The notes beneath the pieces are model-generated. The model was not told the origin of the DNA and searched no databases. It saw only the letters and a list, made by a program, of their open reading frames with translations. A stretch of DNA of 64,000 nucleotides, taken from assembly GCF_030272615.1 (NCBI RefSeq), contig NC_081410.1, forward strand, positions 569,119,152 to 569,183,151, written 5' to 3'. Every line of letters begins with the position of its first letter. The stretch's first letter is position 1. Both the position numbers and the translations under genes were made by a program. This stretch comes from Cryptomeria japonica (taxonomy: Eukaryota; Streptophyta; Pinopsida; Cupressales; Cupressaceae). This document shows, piece after piece, positions 23,359 to 34,971 of the stretch.

Positions 23359-25440
23359 TTCTAAGCTTGTTGAATCCTCATCTTATAAAAGGATTCCAAG
23401 ATTAATTTGAGAGGGATGGCCACTTTTTCTTTTTGATCAGTAGAGAGGGATGGCCGGTTGGCCACTTTTATTGATGTTGAAAAATCTGATATAGTTATAA
23501 TAGTTCAATTGTTTAATAATTTGATAAGTGCATAGTTGAATCGCATTTTGAATTTACTTTTTGATATCATTATGAATATAATATCAATATCATTTGCAGT
23601 TTGAGATCTTCACATAATTGTCTTTGTGTTGAATTTATGTTTTCACTGTGAATTGAATGGTCAAGGGTTTTTTAGTTTACGTATGAATCTGGGTTGTGTA
23701 TGTAATGGCATATTCATTCCTATTTATCTATAAATAAATCTTATTGAAGTTTATTATCAGGTTGTCTTTGAATTGTATGTAATTCTATGCCCTAGGATAA
23801 GGCACTGGTCTTTTGTCTTGATATTGACTTGGTGAAGTGACCTTCCAATTATAATAGTTGATTCATTGTGGGTGAATATGTTTTCTTGTTTGCCTTTGAT
23901 TATAAAATTGTGATTTTCATATAACATCTATCATGGTATTGGATCCTCAAAATATATTCCCTTTAATTGAGTTGCATGAATGTTTTACTAATTATGTTGT
24001 ATTCCTATCTATTGTGGTGTTTGATACTTTCATTCTTAATACTCTTATGATTTTATATGCTATGGATGTTTATGTAATATATATGGAGGTGTTCTATGAC
24101 TATCATGTACATGTTTTCCTCCTCCATAAAGTTGGCATTTACTCATACCTATAATCTGCCCACCAATTACAATGAGGTGAATCCTTAATATGATTCCAGA
24201 CTAACAAAAATTTTGCATTCTTGGGCATAATAGGAAGCATTAAATGAAAAGTTACATACACCATAACAATGCAACAAATGAAAAAGTTAAAACTCATGAT
24301 TCTAATCATTTGAAAGAGATAGAATTATACACCGGAGACAAATAGATCAGAATTTAATTTCTATTGAATAAAATTACTACTTCTATTGATCATCACAAAA
24401 TAAATTTATATATAACTCCTTCAAGAACCTGCACAAATCTTGACACTAAATGCTTTTCATTTTCTCTATAGATGACTATACAACTTTCTCCCTTCACCTA
24501 GAGTCTAGAATCACTACTGGAACTAGAAAAGGAATCCCAATGACTATACAACTTGAAAACCTACTTGAGCCATGCCATTCTCACCCTGATGCCTTCGAAT
24601 GGAATGTGAGATGTTACATTCTGTCTAACAGATCATTTCCAAATAGAGGAGAGTCTTCCATTTCATCACAAAGATGATTGGCTGCCACTCCCCACCCAAA
24701 CAAATCCTTCTTTCATTCCTTTGCAGGCTCCTTCTTCAAACTCCCTACCATCCTGTGGCAGAGTAGAAGCAAAGGATGTGCCATGCTTGGCCTTTCTTGA
24801 TAAGAAAAGGCTTTCACACCCCCTCTAGTAATCGTTCTCACTTTCACAACCCCTCTGACAATAAATAAACTCACATAGGAGAAAACAAAAAAACACCCAT
24901 CTGGTATCACAAAGCACACAACAACTCCATGCACGACCCTGCTCAAACTTCATCTTCCTTTCTTAGGAAAAAACCACTCTCCGAAAATGAAAAAAGGTTT
25001 CTTTTTTCTTCTACCAATTAAGTCACCACTTCATTGTATTTATAACCTTTTAACACTTCATTTGGTGATGCTAATTCATGTGAAAAATCATCATTTTGGT
25101 ATTTTTCAACATGATTGTAGACTATAGAAGTCATGCCTATCAAATCCACTGCATCCTACTAAGGCTCATCTATTGTGAATGATTTTGTTTTGATTTTATT
25201 TCTCCTTGATTGGACAAATTCTGCTTCAGAATCCCTGACAACAAGCAACCTAAGCTCTGATTTTGCAAAGAAGTCTGTGATATCCCATCTCTAACTCAGA
25301 AGCTATCCAATCCTTTTATGCCTCTGAAACCGTCGTCCTCGCTTGTCTAATCAACCTTGACTCGGGAGAAACCTTCAAAATAGTCCCTCAGGAATGAGTC
25401 GGCATCCAAGCCTTAAAAATTCCTCGTACATATTATCTTG
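23359..25440. other. AT-rich spacer, no gene seen
   Basis: Only short frames (up to about 77 codons) are present, with no motifs. A small direct repeat GAGAGGGATGGCC occurs at about 23411 and 23447. The first few hundred bases may be the 3' untranslated part of the ORF that ends at 23358. Confidence 0.45.
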
Positions 25441-25444
25441 CCAC

Positions 25445-26180
25445 CACAGTTGTCGCTAGCTCTCATGTTTGTTTAATGTTAGCATTTTTTAGGTTGTGAG
25501 CTAGCGACCAAATAGTTTGTGATTAATTTTTATGGTTATTGCTAGCTCATGAGGTAAAATGTCTAAAGACGTGATCAAGCCACGAGCTGGTGACAAGTTG
25601 GTTTGGTTTTACATCACAAGGTCTGTAGATTTTTGGGTGTTAGCATTTTATGTTATCAAGTTGGGTATTGTTAATGAAAATGCTTTGGTTGCGAGGTCTC
25701 GAGGTGGTCTGATGTCAAACATTATAGCCGCGAGAGTTAGTGAGTAACTCATTTCATACAGTTGTCACTACATCTCAAGTTTGTTTAATGTTATCATTTT
25801 TAGGTCGTGAGCTAGTGACTAGACAATTTGTTGTTAAGTTTTATGGTTATCGCTAGCTCATGAAGTTAAATGTTTCAAGACCTGATCAAGTCGTGAGCTT
25901 GCGAGTGAAGTGCTAGCAGTTAAGAGATAAATAGTTTTATGTTGGCGAGTACACGACAAGGGTTAAAGTTACCACTATCTCCAAGTCCATGTGGTGACGA
26001 GGACTTAACATTTTGTGGTCGAGAATTGGCGAGTGACAGTTCAATTTCCCTCAGTCGCTAGATCTCAAGGTTATGAAGGAATAGCATTTTCAGCTTGCAA
26101 GTTGGAGATAGAGTCATAAGGGCTTGTCGCTAGGTCGCAAGGTTTTTTAATGGGTTGTCTTTCAGGTAGAGAGTTGATGA
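25445..26180. repeat. TCGC/GCGAG-rich diverged repeat region, copy 2
   Basis: Same type as 10860-11960: GTCGCTAGCTCTCATG, CGTGAGCTAGTGAC and TTGCGAGGTCTCGAGG recur between T-rich stretches. The stretch around 25600-25745 aligns collinearly with about 10890-11060. GAGATAAATAGTTTT is also shared (about 25923 and 11146). It lies upstream of a broken gag-like ORF, as copy 1 does. Confidence 0.65.
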
Positions 26181-26215
26181 CTGTGTGCCATGTATTTTAA
26201 TGACTTAATATCTTG

Positions 26216-26423
26216 AAATCGCCAATATATTTTTTTTATGGTTTGAAAATAGCTTGAAATTGCCAATATTTTATTTTTATGGTTTGAAAAATAGGTTGAA
26301 ATCACCAATATTATTTTTTAATGGTTTGAAAATAGGTTGAAATCGCCAATGCAAATATTTTTCTGGTTTTGAAAACATTACAATTCGCCCATACAAATAT
26401 TTTTTTGGTTTTAAAAACATTAC
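26216..26423. repeat. Tandem array, five units of about 41 bp
   Basis: Units start AAATCGCCAATA or variants (AATTGCCAATA, AATCACCAATA, AATCGCCAATG, AATTCGCCCATA) and contain TATGGTTTGAAAATAGGTTG or a related end. Five consecutive, diverged copies are visible. A degraded sixth may follow at 26424. Non-coding. Confidence 0.85.
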
Positions 26424-26589
26424 AATTTGCTAAGATTTTTCACAAACTTTGAGCGATCACGGCTAATTCACTAATGGAGATTATTATTTTTTCTCCGTAA
26501 ACTGCAAAAATTCGCCAGTAAAATTAAAATTTTCCTTGGGAATTATACAACTTTCGCTAAGTTTTTACACCTTGTCCAAGGAGGGGGTT

Positions 26590-27178
26590 TCTTAAAGTTT
26601 TCCCTGCTTCTAAGACTTTGGCTAAGTGAATAAGGAAAAAGGCAGATGGGATAAAACTTACAAAGGAAGCTAACGCAACATTAACTCCACTACTTCCCAT
26701 GTTCATGCCCTTCCTGCCCTGAATGTTTCTATTTAGACCTCCTCTGAGGATGCCACTAGTGTTGGAGAGTCGAGTGGTGAGGAATCTGACTCGGATTTTG
26801 AAACCAAGTCAAGTCCCCCTCTTAAAAAAGCAAGGACTGAAAAGACCCCAATGACCAAGTCTCCTATGGGAAAAGTTGTGATTTATTCTTCCTCTACTTC
26901 AACAGCTAAGGATACCCCTATTTCTAGTGGCCATAAAGGTAACCTTGAGGTTTTTTTGGGTGAGGAGAGTAGTATGGGTTGAAACCCCTAGTATCCCCCT
27001 CCGCCACCCCTAGGTACTACTACCGCTAATATTGGTGTTATAGTTCATGAGGATCTTCATCCTAAATGTGTTGAGCTCAATGATAAGAAGGAGGAATGTA
27101 AGGATGTGCTAGGGATGGCAAGGGAACATGCCATTGATACCTTTAGTATGTTTAAGTGGTTGATTCATGAGTTGAAAT
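26590..27178 (+). pseudogene. gag-like repeated ORF, copy 3, 5' part (split by gypsy-1)
   Basis: A decayed plus-strand frame. The clearest stretch begins about 26741, with an acidic run (GEESDSDFETKSS) followed by basic KKARTEKTP, a serine/threonine-rich piece, a proline run (YPPPPPLG) and a helical end (ECKDVLGMAREHAIDTF). Stops lie at about 26734 and 26980. The order acidic-basic linker then helix resembles copy 1 (4-1529), whose linker reads DSETEGESEETRKKGR. The N-terminal globular region is not recognisable here. The frame stops at the gypsy-1 insertion, TSD GAAAT, and the family continues at 34977. Confidence 0.5.
27174..27178. repeat. Target-site duplication of gypsy-1, left (GAAAT)
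   Basis: GAAAT precedes the TGTAGACACC start of the 5' LTR and recurs at 34972-34976 directly after the 3' LTR. Confidence 0.96.
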
Positions 27179-27204
27179 TGTAGACACCTAAAATTGTCCA
27201 GTCT

Positions 27205-27438
27205 AATTAAATAAATATTTTTATTTATTTAATTATTTTAGCCTAGTTCATCTATTAATTAAATAAATCTTTATTTATTTAATTCATTCATTTATCCTCT
27301 TCTAGCCTTATTTCTCATTTAAATAAATACATTTATTTATTTAAATTATCCTTTTCCTAAATTAAATAAATATCTTATTTATTTAATTGATCCCACTTCT
27401 TCTATTAATTAAATAAATCTTAATTTATTTAATTAATT
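27205..27438. repeat. Five AT-rich palindromes in gypsy-1 U3
   Basis: Five inverted repeats with arms TTAAATAAAT and ATTTATTTAA around 4-10 nt lie at about 27205-27234, 27254-27284, 27317-27346, 27360-27388 and 27404-27438, separated by short CT-rich spacers. The same array is in the 3' LTR at about 34181-34414. The gypsy-2 LTR start (55880-55920) has a related palindrome. Confidence 0.9.
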
Positions 27439-27600
27439 CATTAGCCTTTTCTACCCATGACACATGTCATTCATCTCTTAATTCCTACACTACCTACCCT
27501 CTTATTATTTTATTATTTCTTTTACCTACCCTCTAATCATAGCCGACCATTTATCTTTTACACCTCTTAATCTTATCCGTCCATTTCTTATAGTGTCTAC

Positions 27601-27609
27601 TATATAAGG
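27601..27609 (+). promoter_or_regulatory. TATA box of gypsy-1 5' LTR
   Basis: TATATAAGG lies about 420 bp into the LTR, after the palindrome cluster, in the position expected at the U3/R border. The 3' LTR has the same sequence at 34577-34585. Confidence 0.75.
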
Positions 27610-27997
27610 AGATGCTTCCTTCATTATCAACCCTAATTAATCTATGCATCCTAATCAATTGATTACCCTAACTATGCATTCAGCCCCGACTATTCTTTCG
27701 CACTTGCATATGTAATCAAGCCTACTTGCAACCACATTTCTGTTTTTTGTTGAGCTCTTGTGCACATAAAATCTGAGAGCAAATATATCAAGCAAGATCA
27801 ATGGAGATAGGAAGAATGGAGATACAAACCCTATTGGACATGTGATGGTATAATCTTTGTGATTTCATTTGATTTGCATTGTCTTAGGTAATCTTCATAT
27901 GTTATGGTGGATCTTTGTTGTTGTTAGGCTAGGGTTTTGTGGTTGAATTCATTTAGTCTTTTCAACTATTGTTTTATCCACTTTTCACCATATACAT

Positions 27998-28016
27998 TTT
28001 GGCACGCCCCGTGGGA
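27998..28016 (+). promoter_or_regulatory. Primer-binding site of gypsy-1
   Basis: Immediately after the LTR, TTTTGGCACGCCCCGTGGG has the GC-rich, TGG-leading form seen in plant gypsy elements. The gypsy-2 counterpart at 56849 aligns with it. I do not name the tRNA. Confidence 0.75.
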
Positions 28017-28138
28017 CATGGATTTTTGTTAAATCTTTTTTTTTTTGTAGATTTTTCTAACCCTATATTGCTGTTTTGTAAAACAATTTGGAGAATAACC
28101 TTGTGCAGCTAGAGTTTTGGACACAAAATCAAGATCTT

Positions 28139-29095
28139 GGAGAGATTTGATCATATCTCAGAAATGGCTTGGAAATTTTGCACCAAATTTGTTTTGAAGG
28201 TTGAAGAAAGTATCAGGAGCTCTCAATCCAAAATTCAGATTTTTTGGAGCACATTTTCATTTTCTACGAATTTTTTATGATTTTTCATAAAAAAAATAAT
28301 TTTGAGAGCAAATGAGAGAATTTTTCGGATTTTCTTACATTTTTGGAAATCTCTCATAATTATACATAGGATCTATTATTTGTGATTTTAATTTTGATGC
28401 AAAATGTTTCCCTAAAAATTGGATCTTTAAAAATTAGGGTTTTTACTTATTTTGATCAGATCTCACAAACGGCTTCGAATTTTGGCATCAAATTTTTTGT
28501 GCAGGTCACGAAATGTATCGGAAGGATTTAGTAAAAATTTTAGATTTTTTGGATCAAATGTTCATTTTATATGAATTTTTTATGATTTTTCATAAAAAAT
28601 TAATTTTGAGAGCAAATTAGTGAATTTTTCTAATTTTCTTACATTTTTGGAAATCTCTCAAAATTATACATAGGATCTGTTCTTTGTGATTTTAAATTTG
28701 ATGCAAAATCATTCCTCAAAATCAGATGTTTGAAAATTAAAGTTTTGCATTATTTTACTCATATCTCACAAACTACTTGGATTTGTTGCAGGAATTGTTT
28801 TATGCAGGTTTGGAAGACCATTAGGACTCTCCAGTAAAAATTTTAGATTTTGTGGATCGTATTTTCATTTTATATGAATTTTTTAGATTTTTCATAAAAA
28901 ATTAAATTTTGGAGCAAATTAGCAAATTTTTTGGATTTTCTTACATTTTTGGAAATCTCTTAAAATTTTACAGGAGGTCTTTTTTTTATGATGAATCAAA
29001 TCTTTTAATTGGTCAATAAAATGCATTATTGAAGACCCCTATTTCACAAAGTCTTTTGGATCTAAAATTTACCTAACTTGTGTGCTTGCAGGAAG
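28139..29095 (+). repeat. Three and a partial fourth copy of a ~305-bp repeat in gypsy-1 leader
   Basis: A block starting ATC(A/T)(G/T)ATCTCA(C/G)AAA... and containing ATTTTTCATAAAAA, then TTTTCTTACATTTTTGGAAA and AAATCTCTCA or TAAAAT, recurs from about 28145, 28452 and 28757. A short decayed copy (TATTTCACAAAGTCTTTTGG) begins at about 29039. It is non-coding and lies between the primer-binding site and gag, where packaging signals would be expected. Confidence 0.85.
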
Positions 29096-30551
29096 AGGTG
29101 ATCATTTGAAACAATCCAAACAACTAATAAATCTTTGTTGCAGGACCTTGGTAGGGGTTTTTTATCTTTATTGTGTGCCTTGTTCTCATAGATTATCAAA
29201 CACTTCAATTGGTGCACTAAAATTGAACCATTGTCTTTTGTGTCTTGGGCAATAGGCTCTTTTTGTTTCATCTTTAGAGGGTCTGTCTCCCCGTGTGGTC
29301 ATTAGGACTACTAGTGAGGAGAGAATGACCCAAGTGGTAGCAAGGAAAACCCACCTCTTTCGAACCACTATAAACAACTGTATTCATGGTGAAAACTATG
29401 GATAATGTGTGTTGATTAGTTCATACCGACACTATGTCTCCCCATAAACCCGTTTGATCAAATTTATTTGATCAGTTGTAGGGCGTAACCCCTACTAGCT
29501 GGGAACCTTCTATATTTATAGAGCTGAAAGTGCTGCATGTATGGCCACATAAGTGGATGCCCTTACTAGCACCTTTTTGTTTTAGAAGCCAAAATCCTTC
29601 TAGTTGTTGGGGCAGGAGGTCAGACCTCTTGTAGCAGCCCACACACATACGATTCTTAGTAGAGACACAAAGTTTGCCATGAGGAGTTTCTCATGGGGAC
29701 TGATGCTTGGCTACCTTGAGAAGTGAGTGTCGAGGGTGGAGCTAGTGGGGTCAAGCATCTAAGTATCTACTCTGAATAACGTAGCCTCAGGGGAAACTCC
29801 ATGTGGGATCAACAACTATTGTCTTGGCCAGCCATAAGAATTGTGCATGTCTTATTTTGAACAATCAAACATTCAAGACCAAACATCAAAACATTGTGTC
29901 TTTTGTGTCTTCAAGTGTATGCAAAACAATTTTACATCAAACAAAACACTTATCTTGGAGTCATTTTGAGTCTAAACACTTGCAAACATTGAGTCCTCAT
30001 CAACATTGTGTCCTCTTGTCATGAAAAACAGTCAAAAATTCAGATTTGGTCACAACAACTTCACAAATTGGAAAAATTTACAGTCCAACAAACAAGAGCA
30101 ATAAATTTCAGAATTCTTGAGCTTCCTAAGCTATCTCTTTAGGTTTTCATCTAGCATTCAACCTATCTTTGGGTCTCACAAAGTCCATCATTACTTTACA
30201 CCTTACATTACATTCACATTTGTCTAAACTTGAGTCAAAAGGTCACTTGCTTGTCCTCATCATACTTTGTCAACACACTACATACAACAACATTTTGCTA
30301 AGTGGTCCCTCATCAAGGTCTATCACCTTTTGGTCTAATTTGGTTTTACTTAGAGCCAAGGTCAACTTACCTCATCAAGAGAAACTATCATCTCTTTGGA
30401 AGTCACACCTACTCTACTACATACATACTTGGTCTTACACTTTGGATATTGCAAGTACACCTCAGATTCATTTACATTCCATCCAACTCTTAGTCTTCCA
30501 TACTCTTTCCATTTTCATCTAGTCTCACACATCTTGGTCAAGACCTAGTTC
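29096..30551 (+). other. Rest of gypsy-1 leader
   Basis: A non-coding 5' leader with only chance frames. A stretch near 29280-29390 (AGAATGACCCAAGTGG ... CCACTATAAA) resembles 57570-57625 in gypsy-2 (GGAATGACCTAAGTGG ... CCACTATAAA), so the leader is conserved between the two families. Confidence 0.7.
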
Positions 30552-32771
30552 ATGGTTGAAACCCGTTCCCAAAAATCTAGGAGAGAAACTAAAGAGGCTC
30601 AAGAGTCCGCAAACATGAGTGTCTATGAGTATGACAATGATGTCTTTTTCAATTATGATCATATCACATTACCTGACATGGATGCCTATAGAAACATTCC
30701 AAATGTTGAGAACATGGACACTATAAACAATAATGATACACACAATGACAATATGGACAACATTTCAATACATTCAGCAGAAGTGGAAGACACCATTATG
30801 GATCCCCATTTCAATCGATTGGTTGAGGAAATAATGAGAAGAGATAGACAATATTTCTTACAAGTGATGGCACAAAGTGGAGCTAAGATACCTCATGATT
30901 TTGACATGTCTCAAATAACGGAAAATCAACCTTTGCAACAAACTCACTCCAAAATGGATCAAAGGAGGCCTAATAGTGGAGGCAATAGAGGACCACATCT
31001 TGTGCCTGAATCACCATCATCTTTGTTTCAAAAACCAGAGGTCCCATACACACATGGTCAATCATATGATACTCATCTTCGCAGACCATTATGGAAGTCT
31101 TATGCAGAAAAATATACTCAATCACATGCTAATGCTAAAGACCTACCACCAAAGCAATTGGATATCCAAAGGCATGCTCAAAATTTGGACACAAGGAAAC
31201 CCCATGTCAAATTTGGGGGCAACACACTAGAACAAACTCATGGCATGCCTGTAGAGTATGGTATACATGGACAAAATAGATATTCTATTCCTCATCATGA
31301 CTCTATACCAAGTGGTCCATATACGCAACACCATTATAGACCTCCTTCATATGAACATGTGTATGATCAATATCATCCATATATGCAACATGCTCCTCCT
31401 CCACCCGGTGCTTTAGGCATGGGGTATGGTCCAAGAAGTCGATCTCCACCTAAGAACAATTTGGAACAGCAAATCAAGGACTTACAAAAGAAAATGGAGG
31501 ACATAAATACACCGAAGTCAACTTACACAATGAGAGACATATGTCCCTATCCATTTGACAAGAGAATTTCAATGCCTCCATTTCCTACACACTTTGTGAC
31601 ACCTAAGTTTGAAAAGTATAAAGGAAAAGGGGATCCTAAGGCACATATAAGACAGTTTTTCATAGCTTGCATTGAGGTAGCAGCAGAAGAGACATATTTG
31701 ATGAGATTATTCCCACAAAGCTTAGGTGATCAAGCTATGGAATGGTTCTCCCAACTTCCACCTAGTATTAAGTCATGGGGTGACTTAGCTGAGACATTTA
31801 TCCAACATTTCTCCTACAACATAGAGACAGACATATCAGTCACTACTTTGTGCAACACCAAACAAAGGGATGGAGAATCTTTTTCATCATTTTTACAAAG
31901 ATGGAGGAATCTAGCCAGCAGATGCTCTTGTGAAATTCCACAAAAACAAATGGTAGAAATGTTCACCCAAAATGTTAACAAAGACATTGGCTATGATCTA
32001 AGGAAAGCTTGTTTGTCCACCTTCAAGGACGTCATTGAAAAAGGCTTAGCAACAGAGAAGGTCCTAATTGAACAAGGAGTCATTAAGATATTCAAGGAAA
32101 ACAAAGTTGACTTTAAAGGAAAAGATAAGCCAAGATTTTGGAATAAAAACAAGAACACAGTCAATGATGGTGTTGTTGATGCCAATACAATGCGACCCAA
32201 AATCATTTTTTCTAGATCAAGCTCTGCAAACAATCAAGTGAATACTCAAACAACTTCAAAGTCACAAAGGAAGTACACCCCATTGGGAGAACCACTTGAG
32301 TCATTTTTCAAGAAGCTAGTGGCAAACAAAGTAATCACAGTTCTAGATTTTCCTCCATATGAACCAAAGGTCAAACCAAATTGGTGGAATGATGATGAGT
32401 ACTATGAATTTCATAAGAGCAAAGGTCATAAGACGAGAAATTGTCATCGACTGAAGAACATCATACAAGATCTCATTGATAGAGGTGACATTAAGATTGA
32501 AGGACACTCATCCAATCAAGAACATGAGATGTTTAAGGAACCATTCCCAAAGCATGACAAGGGAAAACCTGTAGCCACAGATGACCAAACCAACTATACC
32601 AGAGCATCTTATAACTATGATTCAACTATCAATCACATTTCGATGGACAATTATGTCTCTAACATTATCATCAAGGATAAAATGCCTGAAAATTCTACCC
32701 AAAGACCCAAGATTTTCCTAAAAAAGGCATTGGATCTTCTTCTGAACCTGCCTCTGAATGTAATGTTATAA
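30552..32771 (+). pseudogene. gypsy-1 gag (739 codons, then frameshift)
   Basis: A long open gag frame from ATG 30552 (MVETRSQKS). The first 300 residues are low-complexity, rich in H, P, Y and N. The capsid-like retrotransposon gag domain spans roughly residues 335-500 (FEKYKGKGDPKAHIRQFF, AMEWFSQLPPSIKSW, FSSFLQRWRNLA). Further on, YYEFHKSKGHKTRNCHRLK is a degenerate zinc-knuckle region with its first cysteine replaced by tyrosine. The frame is lost in an A-run at about 32717-32723, where a one-base slip moves into the frame of the protease. The gag part up to there is undamaged, the longest open frame in the window. Confidence 0.93.
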
Positions 32772-33433
32772 CTCATCGAGGTAAATTCACTTTGCAAGGT
32801 GCTCCAACTAAAAACACCACTTCCGTATCAACCAAACCTGAGTATGACCTTGTAGAACAATTAGGGAAGACACCCGCACTCATCTCCATCCTTGAGTTCT
32901 TACGCATATCCCCCGCACATAAAGCCATTCTTGACAAAATCTTGAGAGACACTGCTGTCCCCACTGATCTGAACGTGGACCAATTTCAAGCCATGGTGGG
33001 ATAACTTTCTGTTCCACACTCCCTTACATTCACAGAAGCCAATGGCGCCTCCGTAAGTCAGCCACATAATGCACCTTTACACATTGAAGCCTTCATACAG
33101 AAACATCGAATAAAACGAGTCCTGATAGATGGAAGAGCAGGTCTGAATATATGTACTTTGAACACAATAATACAATTGGGATATTCTGACAAAGTTGTAA
33201 ATTCTACAAACAAAATTACCATAAAAGCATATGATGATGAAGAGCGTTCATCCAAAGGCACAGTCACCTTACCTCTCAGAGTTGGGCTAGTTACCAATGA
33301 TGTGGTTTGTCAAGTCCTAGACCTGGATCTCACATACAATATATTGCTAGGATGTCCATGGATTCATGAGATGAACACAATACCATCTACTATCATCGAT
33401 GGATCAAGTTTCCACACAATGGAGTTGAAGTGA
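32772..33433 (+). pseudogene. gypsy-1 protease region
   Basis: Reading resumes in another frame (32792-33433 with one TAA at 33002-33004). It includes ISPAHKAILDKIL and the aspartic protease active-site segment VLIDGRAGLNIC, followed by DLDLTYNILLGCPWIH, the conserved C-terminal flap region of gypsy proteases. The usual small residue after DG is arginine here, which may damage the active site. Homologous to 59386-59816 in gypsy-2. Confidence 0.88.
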
Positions 33434-34140
33434 CTATCAAAGCTAACCCAAATCCATTCATATATTGCAACAATCTATGACCTAGATCATAAATAACAAT
33501 TCCAATCAATAGAGAAGTAATTCCATCATCAGCATATGTGGATCCAGAATCCTTGAAAGCTTCTACATCAAAGCAAGCAGAGCTCAAAGAAAAGTTCAAT
33601 TTTAAAGACCTGGGATGTGGTGAGTATATTTTTCATGTTGATCAACTCCCACTATCTCCTAAGGTATTTAGTCTATAGGAACATTTATTGTGCCAAAGTA
33701 CAAGGAGGTTTTGTGGTACTCACTGGCTCTCCTACATCTGCTGGCCTATGAAATCAGCGAATGCGATCAAATCTGTGAACCAATGCCATTGCTGTTGATT
33801 GCTGCTACTCTATTCTCTCTCTGCACTCTGATCTCTTGGATTTGTTGATGACAATGAGGATGTATTCCCCTTGTGGTCTATCTTATAGACTGCCCTAGCC
33901 CTAGACCTAGCCCTAGCCCTCGTCTGCCGAGTCAGTCTTCTTTATCTTCTTTATCTCGTGACTCTGTTACTCTACCCAGTCAATCCTTTCTAGCCTTTCT
34001 TTCTTATTGAGAGATTGTCTGTGATCTTTTCACACATTTTCATCCAATCTCTCAAGGGGGAATATCATTCCCATCTTGGGGCAACATTGTATTAGTTCAT
34101 CTTATCTTCTTTGAAACAACGCGACAAGCTGCATTGTCTC
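33434..34140 (+). other. gypsy-1 post-protease remnant and 3' untranslated region
   Basis: About 200 bp still read as the linker after the protease (KEKFNFKDLGCGEYIFHVDQ). The rest is non-coding, with CT-rich runs and a short CCTAGC-type repeat at 33893-33920. CTCTCAAGGGGGAATATC at about 34052 resembles CTCCCAAGGGGGCATC near the end of the window. The 4-5 kb normally holding RT, RNase H and integrase is missing. Confidence 0.8.
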
Positions 34141-34154
34141 AAAGAGGGGCAAAA
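34141..34154 (+). promoter_or_regulatory. Polypurine tract of gypsy-1
   Basis: AAAGAGGGGCAAAA directly abuts the 3' LTR start at 34155. Confidence 0.85.
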
Positions 34155-34971
34155 TGTAGACACCTAAAATTGTTCAGTCTAATTAAATAAATATTTTTAT
34201 TTATTTAATTATTTTAGCCTAATTCATCTATTAATTAAATAAATCTTTATTTATTTAATTCATTCATTTATCCTCTTCTAGCCTTATTTCTCATTTAAAT
34301 AAATACATTTATTTATTTAAATTATCCTTTTCCTAAATTAAATAAATATCTTATTTATTTAATTGATCCCACTTCCTCTATTAACTAAATAAATCTTAAT
34401 TTATTTAATTAATTCATTAGCCTTTTCTACCCATGACACATGTCATCCATCTCTTAATTCCTACACTACCTACCCTCTTATTATTTTATTATTTCTTTTA
34501 CCTACCCTCTAATCATAGCTGACCATTTATGTTTTACACCTCTTAATCTTATCCGTCCATTTCTTATAGTGTCTTCTATATAAGGAGATGCTTCCTTCAT
34601 TATCAACCCTAATCAATCTATGCATCCTAATCAATTGATTACCCTAACTATGCATTTAGCCCCAACTACGCTTTCGAACTTGCATATGCAATCAATCCTA
34701 CTTGCAACCACATTTTCGTTCTTTATTGAGCTCTTGTGCACATAAAATCTGAGAGCAAATATATTAAGCAAGATCAATGGAGATAGGAAGAATGGAGATC
34801 CAAACCCTATTGGACATGTGATGGTATAATCTTTGTGATTTCATTTGATTTGCATTGTCTTAGGTAATCTTCATATGTTATGGTGGATCTTTGTTGTTGT
34901 TAGGCTAGGGTTTTGTGGTTGAATTCATTTAGTCTTTTCAATTATTGTTGTATCCATTTTCACCATATACA
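34155..34971 (+). repeat. gypsy-1 3' LTR
   Basis: 817 bp, collinear with 27179-27996, TG...CA, followed by the second GAAAT (34972-34976). It carries the same palindrome cluster and TATA box as the 5' LTR. Confidence 0.96.

Larger units (their letters stand above)
27179..27996 (+). repeat. gypsy-1 5' LTR
   Basis: Ends TG...CA. By eye it differs from the 3' LTR at about 25 positions in 818, mostly transitions, so the insertion is moderately young for this window. The first 270 bp hold five AT-only palindromes, followed by a TATA box and the presumed transcript start region. Confidence 0.96.
27179..34971 (+). mobile_element. Ty3/gypsy-type LTR element 'gypsy-1', gag-protease only
   Basis: A 7.79-kb element with two LTRs (818 and 817 bp, TGTAGACACC...CATATACA), a primer-binding site, a 2.5-kb leader, a long gag frame, a protease relic and a polypurine tract. 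It is flanked by GAAAT on both sides. Reverse transcriptase, RNase H and integrase are absent; only about 700 bp separate the protease from the 3' LTR. The gag style, the protease sequence and the long leader suit the plant Tat/Ogre-like side of Ty3/gypsy. It is therefore an internally deleted copy or a non-autonomous gag-carrying family that would depend on enzymes supplied by others. Confidence 0.96.

Noticed and set aside
33893-33920. Telomere-like CCCTAG units
   Set aside because: Not the plant telomere unit (CCCTAAA), only a few copies, and located inside an LTR element.
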